From the NCBI RefSeq assembly GCF_048544455.1, contig NC_133537.1, positions 12,895,541 to 12,959,540 on the forward strand: a stretch of DNA of 64,000 nt, in the 5' to 3' direction. Shown here piece after piece: positions 53,332-64,000 of this stretch; the first letter of the stretch is position 1; each line of letters opens with the position of its first letter. The stretch is from Silene latifolia (taxonomy: Eukaryota; Streptophyta; Magnoliopsida; Caryophyllales; Caryophyllaceae). Both the position numbers and the translations under genes were made by a program. The notes beneath the pieces are model-generated. The model was not told the DNA's origin, searched no databases, and was given only the letters and a program-made list of their open reading frames with translations.

Positions 53332-56300
53332 ATGTTTGATACAGCTGACAACCCAACAGCGTGGAATGACTCGTCAGGATTAGGAAGGATACATGACCAT
53401 GAAGAGGACCACTTGCACCATGGCAAGAAACTATCTATTCTTGCTAGAGTGAAGGATAGCGCCAAAAAATGGCGACATTTTATTGCGAGAAAGAAACATG
53501 GACGTGATGCCAATCACACACCTTCATGGGGTGTTGCCTTGGAAGATTATGAAGTTGATGACGATACTGAACCTCATGGAAATCCACGTAATTTAGCTTA
53601 ATCATTTTAATGCTTTCTGTGGCTTTTCTGATTAATCTGAAACTCTTTGCTGAAGGAGAAATCCAAGTTTAAGAAATGCTTATGTATGGCTTGTTTGTAT
53701 TGCTATGTATCTCGTGTATTTTTGTGGGTCGGTTTCAAATTGCTTATGACGTAACTTTACCTCCAACTCTAGCTTGTAGGTTGTATCTTTCTGTGAACTA
53801 CATAATGTCCATGATGCAAGGATCTCACATAAGACGATATTTGTAAGTCCTGTAGAAACATGGATCATTCTTTGAAAGCTTTCTATTTAAGGGTATATTT
53901 TTTGAGTTTAGTTTTGTGCAGCCTCTCGCCGGGTCCTCTGAAGTTTTTTTGGATATACTATTCTATCAATGTTTTGAGTCATTCGGGAAGGGTATATGTG
54001 TTTTCATCTCAGGGATAAAGTACATTAGACTTCTTATCTTGCCATATATAGGAGCTTTTTAGGCATTAGGGTAATGTTGTACAGAACACGTCGGTCTAAT
54101 TTCTTGAGACAGTTTGGGAAATGTTCTAGGCATGTAACACAGACAAACTTAATGGAAGTGCACTTTAATGTTTCAGTGCATCAACCGCAGCATGCAGGCA
54201 AGAGTTCCAAAGACAATGAAAGGCATAATCCAGTATCTAACCCAATAATGTTCCATGATAATCATAATACCAGCAACATTACCAACCTTCATCCTGGTAA
54301 CCTAGACCCGATTTCTCCAAGAAGGCAAACCAACATTGGACGTCCTCTGGTTAAAAGCCACTCCAACCGTGAAGCAGGGACTTCTTCCATCCCTAAGTTG
54401 ACAGTAGATGAGACTCGTCAAGTCAAAAGCTTTCGCAATCTTGATAGAGAAAAAGTTCCTAGTCCAAGTCCAAGTGAAATCATATCTGAAGCTCTGATCA
54501 TGAAAAAGAGTGATGATAAGCAGAAAGATAAGCTTCTGTTTTCTGAAATGACAGTGGAACCTGTATTACATGGAACCAAAGTTTCTGGGGACAAAGTGGG
54601 GCATTCTAGCGACAGTAAGACCGCAGATGACAACAAGGAGAGAGATAGTTCACCTCATAGTTTAAGGCTGGCTGATCAGGAGACGGAAAAGCCAGCTCAC
54701 AATCCCAAGAAGACACCTTTAACTGAGGGCGGCCAGACTAACGAGGTTTGTAATACGACCAATTTGAATTCATAATACGGATACACGATTTGCTCAAAAT
54801 AGAGCATAATTCAATAAAATTATAACCAAACACCATAATTCTATGTAATTCGAATTTCTTAATTCATGCGAATCGAATCATGATTCGTTAGGCAATTAAG
54901 CGAATCCGGGTAACCCAGTGTTATGGTATTGGTAACCATGGAAGAATTAGAGAAGAAATCTCCAACAAAAGGGACGGTAAGTCTCTTGTAAGACGGTCTA
55001 CAAGTTAGCTTGAGATCATTTCAGTGTAAAAGTCACTAAAAGTCGCGAGATGGTCAGTGACTCACTGGTGAGATATATGTGTCACTTCAAACTTTGAGTA
55101 AAGTGGTCTTACAATAAGTTATAATATAACCGTCTTACAAAAAATTTGTGCAAAAATGAAGGCAATAAGTGAAGAAATGTCAGAAGCTACTTCCAAGATC
55201 CAAGGATTGTCCATATCAAGTCCTAAAAGCACTGGAGAAGCACGGAAATGGGACAAAGGGGTTTCAATGACAGAGTACCTTAAATGCAAGCTGGAACCTG
55301 GGGAAGATGAGAGGGCGCTATCTCAAGTCATTTCCGAGGTGATTAGTCCAAGGAGGAGTCCAACTGAAAAGGGTGTTGTCGAGAAAATGAAAACTGCTGT
55401 GACTCTGTTGCTTCAGAGCGAGGAGCCGTCTACCTCTTCATCACTGAAGACTTCTGATTCTTCCTTGAACATTCCACTTTCCATCAATGCTCATGAAGGT
55501 ATCAATTTTCTCTTAGTTCCCTCATACTGACTAATCAGACAGTCGGTAGCTTTTACCAGTTCATGCTGCTAAAATTAAATTTATGAAATAGTGTTGGAGA
55601 TACTTGTGATAATGAAATAACCTATTACCTATGTTAGCGTACCCGTATTCGACACTCAAAACTGTCTTTTTGAAATAGTGTGGTAAATAACTGTGATAAC
55701 CTAAGTTACTCCAGCTCTTCTTATTCCATCACGTATCTGTGTCCAACAGTCAAAACTCGTCATGGATATGACACTAGGACATTGTTATTGATAGATGAAC
55801 CAACTCAACCAAAACCTTAAGGTGATGGTTGAGGCTCAACTATTATAAATATTCCTATTACGCTCCCTCACTCAAATGCCCGTCGGGCTTGAAGAGTAGT
55901 TAGTTGTGCACCGGCTCCCCCGTACCATGTGCTGCTGGGTTTCCACTTCGAGTTTTTGAGGAGTTTTGAGGTTGCCAGGATTTGAACCCGTGACCCGTGA
56001 CCTATGTCCAAGTGAGGGACTCGGCTATTTTTATGAACATAAACATATATTTTGCTGAGATGTCCTAGTGTCACTCATGACGAGTTTTGAATGCGACCAA
56101 TATCTCACCTAATTCAGACTTGATCTTGAAATCGGCCGTCACGACCTAATTCAACTGTTTCACTATGATAGAGACCAATATCGCTACATATCCTGCCACA
56201 CAAAACTTCAAAACCTTGATATCTGTCACGTTTCAGTATCATGGCCGATACGCAAAACCATGATAGCCCCTTTTAGGGCCTAAATCAAAGTATTTATCAA

Positions 56301-56429
56301 AGATAATGAAATAATGTGCATTACCATAAGTAGAATTTTCAAATAAAACTCTGGATGCTTTTATCTCATTCATATTTTAACATTGCAGTTGAGGAGGAAA
56401 ATCAAGGGAGGGTTCTGCAAGCTAACTGA
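53332..56429 (+). CDS. LTI65/RD29-like (CAP160 domain) stress protein
   Basis: At least four exons keep phase: 53332-53587, 54177-54745, 55162-55498 and 56389-56429 (about 400 aa). The N-terminal exon has the acidic-histidine cluster DHEEDHLHH, then a Lys-rich VKDSAKKWRHFIARKKHG and TPSWGVALEDYE. The same order is found in RD29/LTI65 proteins. The third exon contains GVSMTEYLKCKLEPGEDERA followed by LSQVI, the C-terminal signature of the CAP160/LTI65 family, and ends near GVVEKMKTAVTLLL. The middle is hydrophilic and disordered. Relatives are induced by abscisic acid, cold and drought and are thought to protect membranes or proteins. The start at 53332 follows a possible acceptor. An in-frame ATG 60 bases upstream (53272) is an alternative. 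The acceptor before 55162 is weak, and a 24-base mini-exon at 54953-54976 would also fit the phase. The function of this copy is inferred. Confidence 0.7.
55790..56005. repeat. Probable dispersed repeat in the last intron of the LTI65-like gene
   Basis: The stretch opens with ACCAACTCAACCAAAACC and TGATGGTTGAGGCTC and ends with a tRNA-like ATTTGAACCCGTGACC. Sequences of this style occur in many plant introns and intergenic regions. I cannot assign a class or precise ends. Confidence 0.35.
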
Positions 56430-57033
56430 AAGTCCGGAACTTTCAGTGATCTCTACTATTATGTCGGATAATCTTTGGATGTGTTTCAAGGCAGGAGCAG
56501 TAGAGTACAAGTACTGTTTGATGCTGTAAGTTCTCATGTTCCCAGTAAATCCTATGGTTACTATCTTTCGCATATGCGCTTTTACTTTGTTCATTAAGTG
56601 GTGATTATAGCTGATTGTTCAACTTGAACTTATGTTGTTTTCGTGATCTTTTCATTACAGACGAGTAGGTAACGTAGTTAGCTCGTTTTGTGCGAGATAC
56701 TCCCTAGTCCCTACATGGGTTATATACTTGTAAGGTTTTATTGGTTATATACGAGTACTATTCATTTCTTCTTCCAGCAATTCGAGGGTACGACAGTTGT
56801 ATAGTATAATTTCACAAAAAATCATCATTTTATAAAAAATAGTGATCATTTTTTATGTTAAAAAGTGACCGCTTTTAAAAACTGGTCATTGTATAGTAAT
56901 AAAAAGTGATTACTATTTTATCATCAAATAGTCATTTCTTGTGTCGTCGCACGGTGTTAGTGATTGTAGTAAAGTAGAATTTGCGTTCTTCTATTTATAA
57001 AAGTTTTATTATTTTATCATTCTTCCTCTTTAA
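56430..57033. other. Intergenic DNA after the LTI65-like gene
   Basis: It probably includes the 3' untranslated region of that gene. A short AT-rich inverted area around 56815-56930 (AAAAAGTGAC and GTCATTTTTT type) is present. No gene is recognised. Confidence 0.4.
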
Positions 57034-57297
57034 ATGCAAGTTGAGGCTCATAGTCATGGGTTGTTGGAAATTGACTTCCAGGGATTTATTATTTCCTTTT
57101 TTAATTCAATCAAACTTTGTAGGAAAGAACACTTAATAAGAAAAGAAATACAATTGGCTTTCACTCTTGTTGAGAAAGCCGACTTTATGGCAATTTGGGG
57201 CATTCGTGGTCTTCGAAATGGATTGAAAGTCATTGGCTTTAATTCTCCTCGATCATCCGAAATGATGAAAAAAGTTGATCCTATTCTAGGGGATTGA
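57034..57297 (+). CDS. Unrecognised small ORF of 87 codons
   Basis: The frame starts MQVEAHSHGLLEIDFQGF and ends EMMKKVDPILGD. The second half (RKEIQLAFTLVEKADFMAIW, then GIRGLRNGLKVIGFNSPRSS) has a protein-like amino acid balance and the DNA is less AT-rich than its surroundings. I do not recognise the family. It could be a relic exon of a larger gene or an organelle-derived piece. No start context, intron border or neighbour supports a working gene. Confidence 0.25.
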   Translation: MQVEAHSHGLLEIDFQGFIISFFNSIKLCRKEHLIRKEIQLAFTLVEKADFMAIWGIRGLRNGLKVIGFNSPRSSEMMKKVDPILGD

Positions 57298-57464
57298 GTG
57301 ATTGACCTACATTTTTTCCTTATAAAAATAAAATAAAAATAAAAACCAGAAAAAACGTTGTCTTTAGTTGTTGATTTTTCTTTTCCACTTTGTTGACTGA
57401 TTTGCTACCTCTAAAGTCTTACAGAAGAAAATTCAACAGCATATCATGTGATAATGTTATCACA

Positions 57465-57615
57465 AATTCTCATTATAGACGGACACTATCCGTCTATACA
57501 TATAGACGGATACCATTTGCCTCACAAAATACCCATTTGACATAAAGTGGGAAGCACATGGGGGTGCCCCACCTTGTCCCCCCTACCCATTTTATTAGAG
57601 GTCTTTACCCGTCTG
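57465..57615. mobile_element. MITE of a family with a GGGGGACAAGGTGGGG core, copy 2
   Basis: In reverse complement it shares the central core and the subterminal TATCCGTCTA/TAGACGGATA hairpin with 39292-39482. The outer part has two nested inverted copies of TAGACGGA. It lies directly left of a Stowaway MITE. Confidence 0.6.
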
Positions 57616-57620
57616 TTATA

Positions 57621-57812
57621 CTCTCTTCTAGTCGCTCATTTCTTCTCTCATTCCTTTTTCATGGTAGTCGGATTTTCTTCCTTCTTTCTTTTCTTGGAAA
57701 GGTTTGTGTGGTACAAATTCATTTGTATGTGGGATAGAGTGTTTTGTGTGGCCTAAAATCATTTCCTTATTTCTTGTGCAAAATAGAAGTGGAAGAAATA
57801 AACGAGAGGGAG
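57621..57812. mobile_element. Stowaway-like MITE in the promoter of the lectin receptor kinase
   Basis: The ends CTCTCTTCTAGTCGC and its mirror ending GAGAGGGAG form imperfect inverted repeats, flanked by TA on both sides (57619-57620, 57813-57814). It is 192 bases long and shares sub-terminal features (CTTATTTCTT, TTTGTGTGG) with the MITE at 60698-60892. It ends 126 bases before the start codon of the kinase gene, so it lies in the promoter or leader. Confidence 0.7.
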
Positions 57813-57938
57813 TATACCTTTTCAAAAGCTGAAAACTTCCACAAACACCTGCTATTTATTTTTTATTTTTATTCATCTCATTTCTCAGTCAGTCCACATA
57901 TATATCAGGGTGTACATGTTTCTCTCATTTATTCAACC

Positions 57939-59927
57939 ATGGCCACTAACACCCACCTTATTATATCGCTTTATTTATGCACATTTCTATCCACATCCTT
58001 TGCTCAGAACTTACAGCACTTCACCTTCAATGGCTTCCAGCAAGCCAAGCTTCGGCTTGACGGCGGGGCCACAATACACCAGAATGGCTTATTACAGCTT
58101 ACCAATACCTCAAAACAGCTAACAGCTCATGCTTTCTTTCCATCCCGTCTCAGCTTCAAATCGCCATCATCTTTTTCCTTCTCAACCACCTTTGCTTTCG
58201 CCATGTTTCCTGAAATTCAAGTGATAAGCGGCCATGGGATCGTCTTTTTCATTTCTCCGTCCATGGATTTTCACCTGGGTACACCAGGAAAGTATTTTGG
58301 GTTGTTTAACGCATCGACGATTGGGAACTCGTCGAATCACTTGTTTGCAGTTGAGTTGGATACTATCCAGGATTTTGAATTTGGAGACATTGACAGCAAT
58401 CATGTCGGGATTGATGTCGACAACCTCATATCAAATGCGTCAGCTTCAGCAGGGTATTTCTCCGACTCTGAAGGTATTAATAAAACCTTAAATCTTATTG
58501 GTGCTAAGCCGATTCAAATTTGGATTGATTATGACCATAGAGATATGGAGGTTAAGGTAGCTATGGCTCCTTTAGGTCTCCCTAGGCCTAGTAAGAACCT
58601 ATTATCATCTCGGATTGATCTTTCCAAAGTAGCCTTAGATTCTATGTATGTTGGTTTGGCTTCGTCTACTGGTTCAGTAGCTAGTAGCCATTATGTGCTT
58701 GGTTGGAGCTTTAGACAAGGTGGAGTAGGCCAAGCTCCGAGCCTAGTTTTGTCAAAACTTCCTTCGCTTCCTCGTTTTGGTAAGCGAAGGCGACTAAGCC
58801 TAGGCTCGAAAATTTTGTTAATTATTGTGTCAATTGTGCTAGTAATGGTGGGTTTGGTGTTTTACATGAGATGGAGGAAGAAATATGAGGAAATCTTTGA
58901 TGATTGGGAGAAGGAATATCGCGTTCAAAGAGTTTCATACAAGGATCTCTACAAAGCAACCAAAGGTTTCAAAGAGAAGGAGCTTTTAGGATATGGAGGA
59001 TTTGGGAAGGTCTATAAAGGGACTTTACCTTCTTCCAAAACCGAAGTTGCGATTAAGAAAGTGTCTCATGGTTCGAGTCAAGGGATGAGGGAATTTGTGG
59101 CGGAAATTGGGTGTTTGGGGAGGTTAAGGCACCGGAACTTGGTACAACTCCTAGGATATTGCCGGAGGCAAGGGGAGTTAATCTTAGTCTATGATTATAT
59201 GCCAAATGGTAGTCTCGACAAATATCTATACAACGAGGGAAAAGTGAATCTCTCGTGGCTCGAGAGGGTTAAGATTATAAGGGGTGTAGCTTCGGCACTA
59301 GTATACCTCCATGAAGAGTGGGAGCAAGTAGTAATTCATCGCGATGTTAAGTCTAGTAATGTTTTATTAGACTTAAGCATGAATGCGCGACTAGGTGACT
59401 TTGGCCTAGCTCGGTTGTACGACCATGGTACAAACCCTCAAACCACCCATGTTGTTGGGACAGTCGGGTATCTTGCTCCCGAGCTTAGTAGAAAGGGGAA
59501 GGCGACTACTAAGACCGATGTTTTCTCTTTTGGGATGTTCATCCTTGAAGTAGCTAGTGCAAGGAGCCCTACTACCCCTCAAGGCGACGGGCACAAGTAT
59601 CTGGTTGATTGGGTGTATGATTGTTGGAAGAGAGGAGCGATTAGTGAGGTAATTGACCCTAGATTAGAAGGGCAGATTGTCGAAGAAATCGAGCTAGTAC
59701 TAAAGTTAGGCATGGTTTGTGCTCATCCAAGGCCCGAAGCCAGGCCGAGTATGAGACAGGTTATGCAAATTTTGGATGGGGATACTAATCTGCTTGGGAC
59801 ACTTCCTTATGATGCCAGACCTGTTTATTCGAACCGTGGAAATGAAACCTTCCCTCTGTTTGCTTCACCATCTAAAGCCATTTCAACAACTTACAGCACT
59901 GATTCCATACTGATAGTCGGCCGATAG
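57939..59927 (+). CDS. L-type lectin receptor-like kinase
   Basis: Intact single-exon gene of 662 aa. Residues 1-22 are a signal peptide (LIISLYLCTFLSTSFA). A legume-lectin domain follows to about residue 275 (FTFNGFQ, GHGIVFFISPSMDF, FAVELDTIQDFEFGDIDSNH). ILLIIVSIVLVMVGLVFY at about 292-311 crosses the plasma membrane. The kinase domain starts with GYGGFGKVYKG (about 350), has VAIKK, HRDVKSSNVLLD (about 467) and DFGLARLYD (about 487). The arginine before the catalytic aspartate marks an RD kinase, so activity is expected. APELSRKGKATTKTDVFSFG is typical of the LecRK-IV-like clade. Such kinases sense extracellular signals (damage, pathogens, hormones) at the plasma membrane. The ligand is unknown. 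I chose the ATG in CAACCATGG at 57939. The frame is open further upstream (from 57744) but that part reads across a MITE and lacks a signal peptide. Two Stowaway MITEs flank the gene. Confidence 0.95.
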   Translation: MATNTHLIISLYLCTFLSTSFAQNLQHFTFNGFQQAKLRLDGGATIHQNGLLQLTNTSKQLTAHAFFPSRLSFKSPSSFSFSTTFAFAMFPEIQVISGHGIVFFISPSMDFHLGTPGKYFGLFNASTIGNSSNHLFAVELDTIQDFEFGDIDSNHVGIDVDNLISNASASAGYFSDSEGINKTLNLIGAKPIQIWIDYDHRDMEVKVAMAPLGLPRPSKNLLSSRIDLSKVALDSMYVGLASSTGSVASSHYVLGWSFRQGGVGQAPSLVLSKLPSLPRFGKRRRLSLGSKILLIIVSIVLVMVGLVFYMRWRKKYEEIFDDWEKEYRVQRVSYKDLYKATKGFKEKELLGYGGFGKVYKGTLPSSKTEVAIKKVSHGSSQGMREFVAEIGCLGRLRHRNLVQLLGYCRRQGELILVYDYMPNGSLDKYLYNEGKVNLSWLERVKIIRGVASALVYLHEEWEQVVIHRDVKSSNVLLDLSMNARLGDFGLARLYDHGTNPQTTHVVGTVGYLAPELSRKGKATTKTDVFSFGMFILEVASARSPTTPQGDGHKYLVDWVYDCWKRGAISEVIDPRLEGQIVEEIELVLKLGMVCAHPRPEARPSMRQVMQILDGDTNLLGTLPYDARPVYSNRGNETFPLFASPSKAISTTYSTDSILIVGR

Positions 59928-60697
59928 ACTAGTTGTATGCATCGTCTTGGATTAGTACTTAATTCGGAGCAGTTGATACTCTGATTCACCAGCAAAGTTT
60001 TTATGCTATGATTTTGCAGGGTTTCAAAATCGATTGTGCTTTATTAATGTTCTTCTGTCTTAATGGAACGTTTTCTCTGTGGTTCTTTCATCCCGAACCC
60101 AAAGTTAGACTTCTCGAATTTGCCTCGATTCCTTGAGCGTGCATTCGAAGAACCGTGAGAGCTGACTGAGTATCAGCGAATGTTTATTCTGATTTGGCAT
60201 GTTCTGTGCTCATAGGAAACTGTTGGTCTCTATTGCGATGCAAGATTTGTGACTATATATGATTAAAAAAAAAAAAAAAGTAATTATCCTCAATTTTTTA
60301 TTTATCAAATAATGATAACAATTATTATAAAATAGTCACATTTTTCCGTTACAAGCTTGTGATGCTTCATAAATTGATATTTTGTGACAAATCATACTAT
60401 CATAGGTGTCCCATTACAGTTGTCGGGTCAAAGTAGTCATCCTGCTCATTTATGTAACGTTTTCAATTATAATCCCATTTTATTGAACAATTGTTTATCT
60501 GTTTTCATTTAGTACAAATTTCAACGCAAGAGAATGGCAAATTGAATTTTATTATACCTATATTTGTCTCCTCCATATGTTTATGTTTCAACTTAGTTCG
60601 GTTATTTATACAAGCGTGTTTGAAAGAGAATCGAATGCTCATTTCCAAACATTACTTCGATACAAAAGGCAACGTGTATGCTAGAGAAAAAATTATA
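59928..60697. other. 3' region of the lectin receptor kinase gene
   Basis: Untranslated and intergenic AT-rich DNA with an adenine run at 60266-60279. No gene is recognised. Confidence 0.45.
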
Positions 60698-60892
60698 CTC
60701 CCTCCAATTTCATTTATTGTTCCTCTTTCCCTTTTCACCATTTTCCTTATTGTTCCCTCTTTCCTTTTTTGGACAAGTATGTGTGGTCCAAAATCAATTT
60801 GATGTGGGGTCCTGTGTATTGTGTGGTCTAAATTGATTCCCTTATTTCTTATATCAAAAAGAAAGGGGAACAATAAATGAAATTGGAGGGAG
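60698..60892. mobile_element. Stowaway MITE with near-perfect inverted repeats
   Basis: CTCCCTCCAATTTCATTTAT at the left and its exact inverse at the right extend as 26-base inverted repeats. TA flanks both sides (60696-60697, 60893-60894). The length is 195 bases. The CTCCCTCC start and the TA duplication identify Tc1/mariner-type Stowaway. High TIR identity suggests a recent insertion. Confidence 0.93.
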
Positions 60893-61792
60893 TAATCGGG
60901 AATTTACAAATTTCGCTTGTAATGACCTTAGTTTCTCTAACTTTTTACTGTAAATACCTCGAGTTTTTTATTTATTAATCATAGCAAAGCACAAACCACA
61001 TTAAAAAAACGGTGATGTTAACATAGATTAATATATGGACTTGATAATACTTCACTTGGAATTTGAATTAAATTTCGCTTTATTACATTTAAGCTGCCAA
61101 AAGATTTTAAAGTGACTTGCTTACAACAAAAGTAATCAATTTGTTGTCATTAATTTAAAACTAAAATCGTTTGATCCATGGGTAAAAGCGAGTTTACATA
61201 AGACTCGCGTATGAATTCTAGGAATGAAAACTACAATCTCCGAAAAGTGGGATGAAGCTCGAACTTGAAATAATCTTCATATATTTCGTTGATTCTTACT
61301 CCACCGCCCCAATCATTTGTCTAACTTTTTTATTCTTTGTAAGGGATGTTTTAATTAAAGATAAGCAAATGAGTGGAACGCAGGGAGTCGATTGTTGATT
61401 CACATTATGAAGATTGAACAAAGAATAGTACTTGGGAAAACATCATATGCTTAATGACAGTTCCATATGATATCTACAGAGAGTCAAAGACAAACAGCAC
61501 ATTACCTGCATAGGAGACTCCTGACCTCATAAATTGATATGAAAAGTGGTCAAGTTTAACCTAAACACTCCTTCACAGACATGAATATGATGCTAAAAAT
61601 CGACAACAAAGAGCTGCAAAAATGTGATTATCTGGTAAATTCTCGATTTTACAGACTAATAATGACAGCATATGTGAATTATGTTGATGGCCCTGACATA
61701 TCTACCTAATGAAATAAGAACAATAGATGTCCAAAGCAACTCGGGATACTTCCTTCGGTCAGCATAAACTTTCTGGAAGATGACTCTCGGGG
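60893..61792. other. Intergenic DNA between the lectin kinase and TFIIA genes
   Basis: AT-rich spacer between convergent genes. Its right end is the 3' untranslated region of the TFIIA large subunit gene on the minus strand. No gene is recognised. Confidence 0.45.
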
Positions 61793-63942
61793 TTAGAAGT
61801 CAAATTCTCCTGATGCCTGCCCAATAAAACATCGCAGAGATAAAGAAAAAGAAACAGATCAAAATTATTCTCTGAGACCTTATTGTAAAACCAAGATAAT
61901 AGCTTTATTCATGTTATAAGTGCCTTTCTTTACTTTTTTTTTCTTCCACTCGTGTTAATATGTAAACGAATTCTGTGGAAGCTTCCAATGAAATTTTTTA
62001 GAACGCAAACACACCATAAACGAATCTTGGGTAGAAATACAATAACACACAATTTCCTCTTTTCTCTCCTAATTCCGCTTGAGGCGGGAATGAATAAGAT
62101 TCAACTGATCACCTTGTTAAACAAAATGTCCTTCTGGTTTATGTGCATGATGCCATCCTTGAGGGTGCACTTCCATCGGCTTTTGGTACGTGTCACCTGA
62201 CAAATAGAATTGATAAAATAGATACCGAACAGTTAACAATACTTAAATGACCCCACACTACCAGAACGCTACTGAGCAACTGAGTAGGTAGGCATTTGCT
62301 TACCTTGTCAAACTGCGCCAAAACCAAATGTGTTGTGTTGAGCTCTTCTCCTCCGTCGACTTCATCCAGGTCATCATCATCATTTTCATTCAAGGGTGGC
62401 TCGTCATCATCATCATTGCCAACATCATTTTGAGCCAAGGGGACAGGGGTACCAGCTTGCATGTCTGAGCAAATTTGAAATGTGCTGCTAACATGAGATT
62501 CAGACCCGTGCAAGTTAAATCGATATCATTGAAGTAAAAAATTACTCCAACATACCAGGAGCTGGAGTGTTCGCCACATTGTAATCTTCATTGACCGCCC
62601 CCTGGTAATTGTAGATCTGCACCATGAAACACAAATCACTGAAATCTAATATTTGATTTTGTCCAACTGAGAGCGCGAAACAAATATATATGTAAATTCA
62701 TCGTTTTGTTGCCTCTATTGCCCTGCCATAACCAAACATTACCCTTGACTGTTGACCACTTGACAAAATCTATCCTAAAAGATACATTTCATGCCATTTT
62801 GGGGGACAGAATGAACCTAGCAGACAAGTATTCATTCATGACCATTCCAAAAGAAATTGCCCTCACTATATAAGCAGTTAAGCACCATTAAATAAATCTC
62901 ACTATATAAGCACCATTAGATAAATTGAAAATGAGACGTACTAAACAATCTTTTGCGAGTATGCAGTAAGCAGTATGCACATAATAAAAGACTACTAAAA
63001 CTATGTTCAAAGATGCGAGCTGTCAACAAAAAAACAAGTAGCTAACAACTACGAGCTATTAACTTACATTGGGAGTAGAGAGAATGTCATCATAAGGATC
63101 AGGAGTTGGCCCATCTAATTGCGGAATCTTAGAAGAAGATCCCTTCTGTATGCCACATGTGACCTTTCCATTTATGAAGTTCGCTATCCCTTTTCTTCCA
63201 GATGTCTTGCTTTGGACAATCTGAAACATAGTTACCGGTACGTCACAGTGAAAAGCATTGACGTATTGAATCCTCTAACGAATTCAAATCTTCAAGTAAA
63301 ACAAAAGTTATTTCTAGAAATGGCCTTGGTTTTGTGAATTAGATTTCGACTTATTCCAAGCAAGAGCAAAAATTTTGTTCTTCCCAACTTATACTTGTGA
63401 ATAAGACCATTACCTCTAGCTCAAAAATTTCAGGAGCAGCATCTCCAGCTCCATCTTGCTGTGGTATATATCCACCCGCCTGATACTGTGGCTGACCATC
63501 GTCACGTTTTCTTTTCCCAGAAGGTCCAGTTAAGAAGTCCTGGATAATTCTCACAAAATTAGAAGTAGGAACAAAAGACGCTACAAGGCAATCCATAAGT
63601 TATTCATACCAAACATAACTGCAATAGTCTGAGACCTGAAACAAGAATTATGTTTCTTTCAAAAGTTTTTGACTATAGTCGTCAAATTTAAAAATACCTG
63701 AGTTCCTTGCTGTGCTGATCTTCTGTCTCCCTCTTCCCTATTTTCCACATAAGCTATCCCAAAAAAGAAGAAAAAAAAGGAAACAGTACGCTATTTTAGT
63801 AAGGGTGTATAACCAAACAAAGGAAGAGAAAGATGACATAAGGATAGAAGCGGATTGAAAAGATATTCTTCATCGTCAACTCACCCACATTAACATCGAC
63901 ACCAACAGAAGACCTCTGATTAATCCAGGGAGAAGGTGGTGG
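61793..63942 (-). CDS. TFIIA-L: Transcription initiation factor IIA large (alpha/beta) subunit, 3' part
   Basis: Eight minus-strand exons join in frame: 63885-63942, 63698-63753, 63414-63539, 63068-63220, 62556-62616, 62304-62464, 62113-62196 and 61793-61816 (240 codons plus stop). The 5' part lies outside the window, and 63943-64000 is intron. The exon starting with the linker has SGKRKRDDGQPQYQ and IPQQDGAGDAAPE. An acidic block NENDDDDLDEVDGGEE precedes the C-terminal beta-barrel: LNTTHLVLAQFDKVTRTKSR, then WKCTLKDGIMHINQKDILFN and KASGEFDF. TFIIA stabilises TBP on the TATA box in polymerase II initiation complexes. The precursor is usually cleaved to alpha and beta chains. The last exon codes only ASGEFDF and the stop. 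If the intron before it were retained, the protein would end KVIS, losing the conserved tail. No defects were seen. Confidence 0.93.
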
Positions 63943-64000
63943 CTGGCAAGGAAAAGAAAGGTTCAGCAAAATCTTACATCAAACCAAAGCATTATTTGGC

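Noticed and set aside
55868-56074. Minus-strand frame in the LTI65-like gene intron
   Set aside because: It lies on a dispersed-repeat-like piece with no domain.
57744-57938. Upstream extension of the lectin receptor kinase frame
   Set aside because: The first 65 codons read from MITE sequence and lack a signal peptide. The ATG at 57939 gives a good signal peptide.

Overview
This is nuclear DNA from a flowering plant, almost certainly a eudicot. Its genes have many short GT-AG introns, their products belong to typical plant families (PHT4 anion transporter, cytosolic starch phosphorylase, PPR, LTI65-like stress protein, L-type lectin receptor kinase, TFIIA), and nearly half the window is LTR retrotransposon. 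The Retand/Ogre-like (Tat lineage) elements would fit Caryophyllales such as Silene or its relatives, but that is inference.

Positions 1-29831 are a three-level nest of LTR elements. The outermost, C (+ strand), is a Tat-lineage Ty3/gypsy element. Only its internal tail (1-168) and 3' LTR (169-1867, resuming 29111-29831) lie in the window. Its LTR is split by B (- strand, 1868-29110), an element with about 1.34-kb LTRs, an initiator-Met primer site and about 4.5 kb of internal DNA without recognisable coding capacity. B is in turn split by A (- strand, 3516-23545), a 20-kb Tat element of the same family as C, flanked by a clean CATGG duplication. A holds gag, protease, reverse transcriptase, two RNase H regions and integrase, plus two extra genes on the opposite strand: one with a plant mobile domain (6901-9927) and one of unknown function (10861-12462). 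A short GC-rich hairpin module (core GAGGCGCAGC) recurs in the LTRs and ahead of both antisense genes.

Positions 29832-64000 are a gene-bearing arm. In order: a small Helitron; a plastid-type PHT4 transporter (+, 9 exons, 522 aa); a 6-kb spacer with MITEs and a SINE-like piece; cytosolic alpha-glucan phosphorylase PHS2 (+, 15 exons, 844 aa, apparently intact); a tandemly duplicated spacer with a Tourist-like MITE; a PPR gene damaged by an internal deletion (+); an LTI65/RD29-like stress protein (+, at least 4 exons); a single-exon L-type lectin receptor-like kinase (+) with a Stowaway MITE on each side; and the 3' part of the TFIIA large subunit gene (-), which runs off the right edge. The genes are not an operon and share no obvious pathway. 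They are independent housekeeping, transport and stress genes separated by small non-autonomous transposons.
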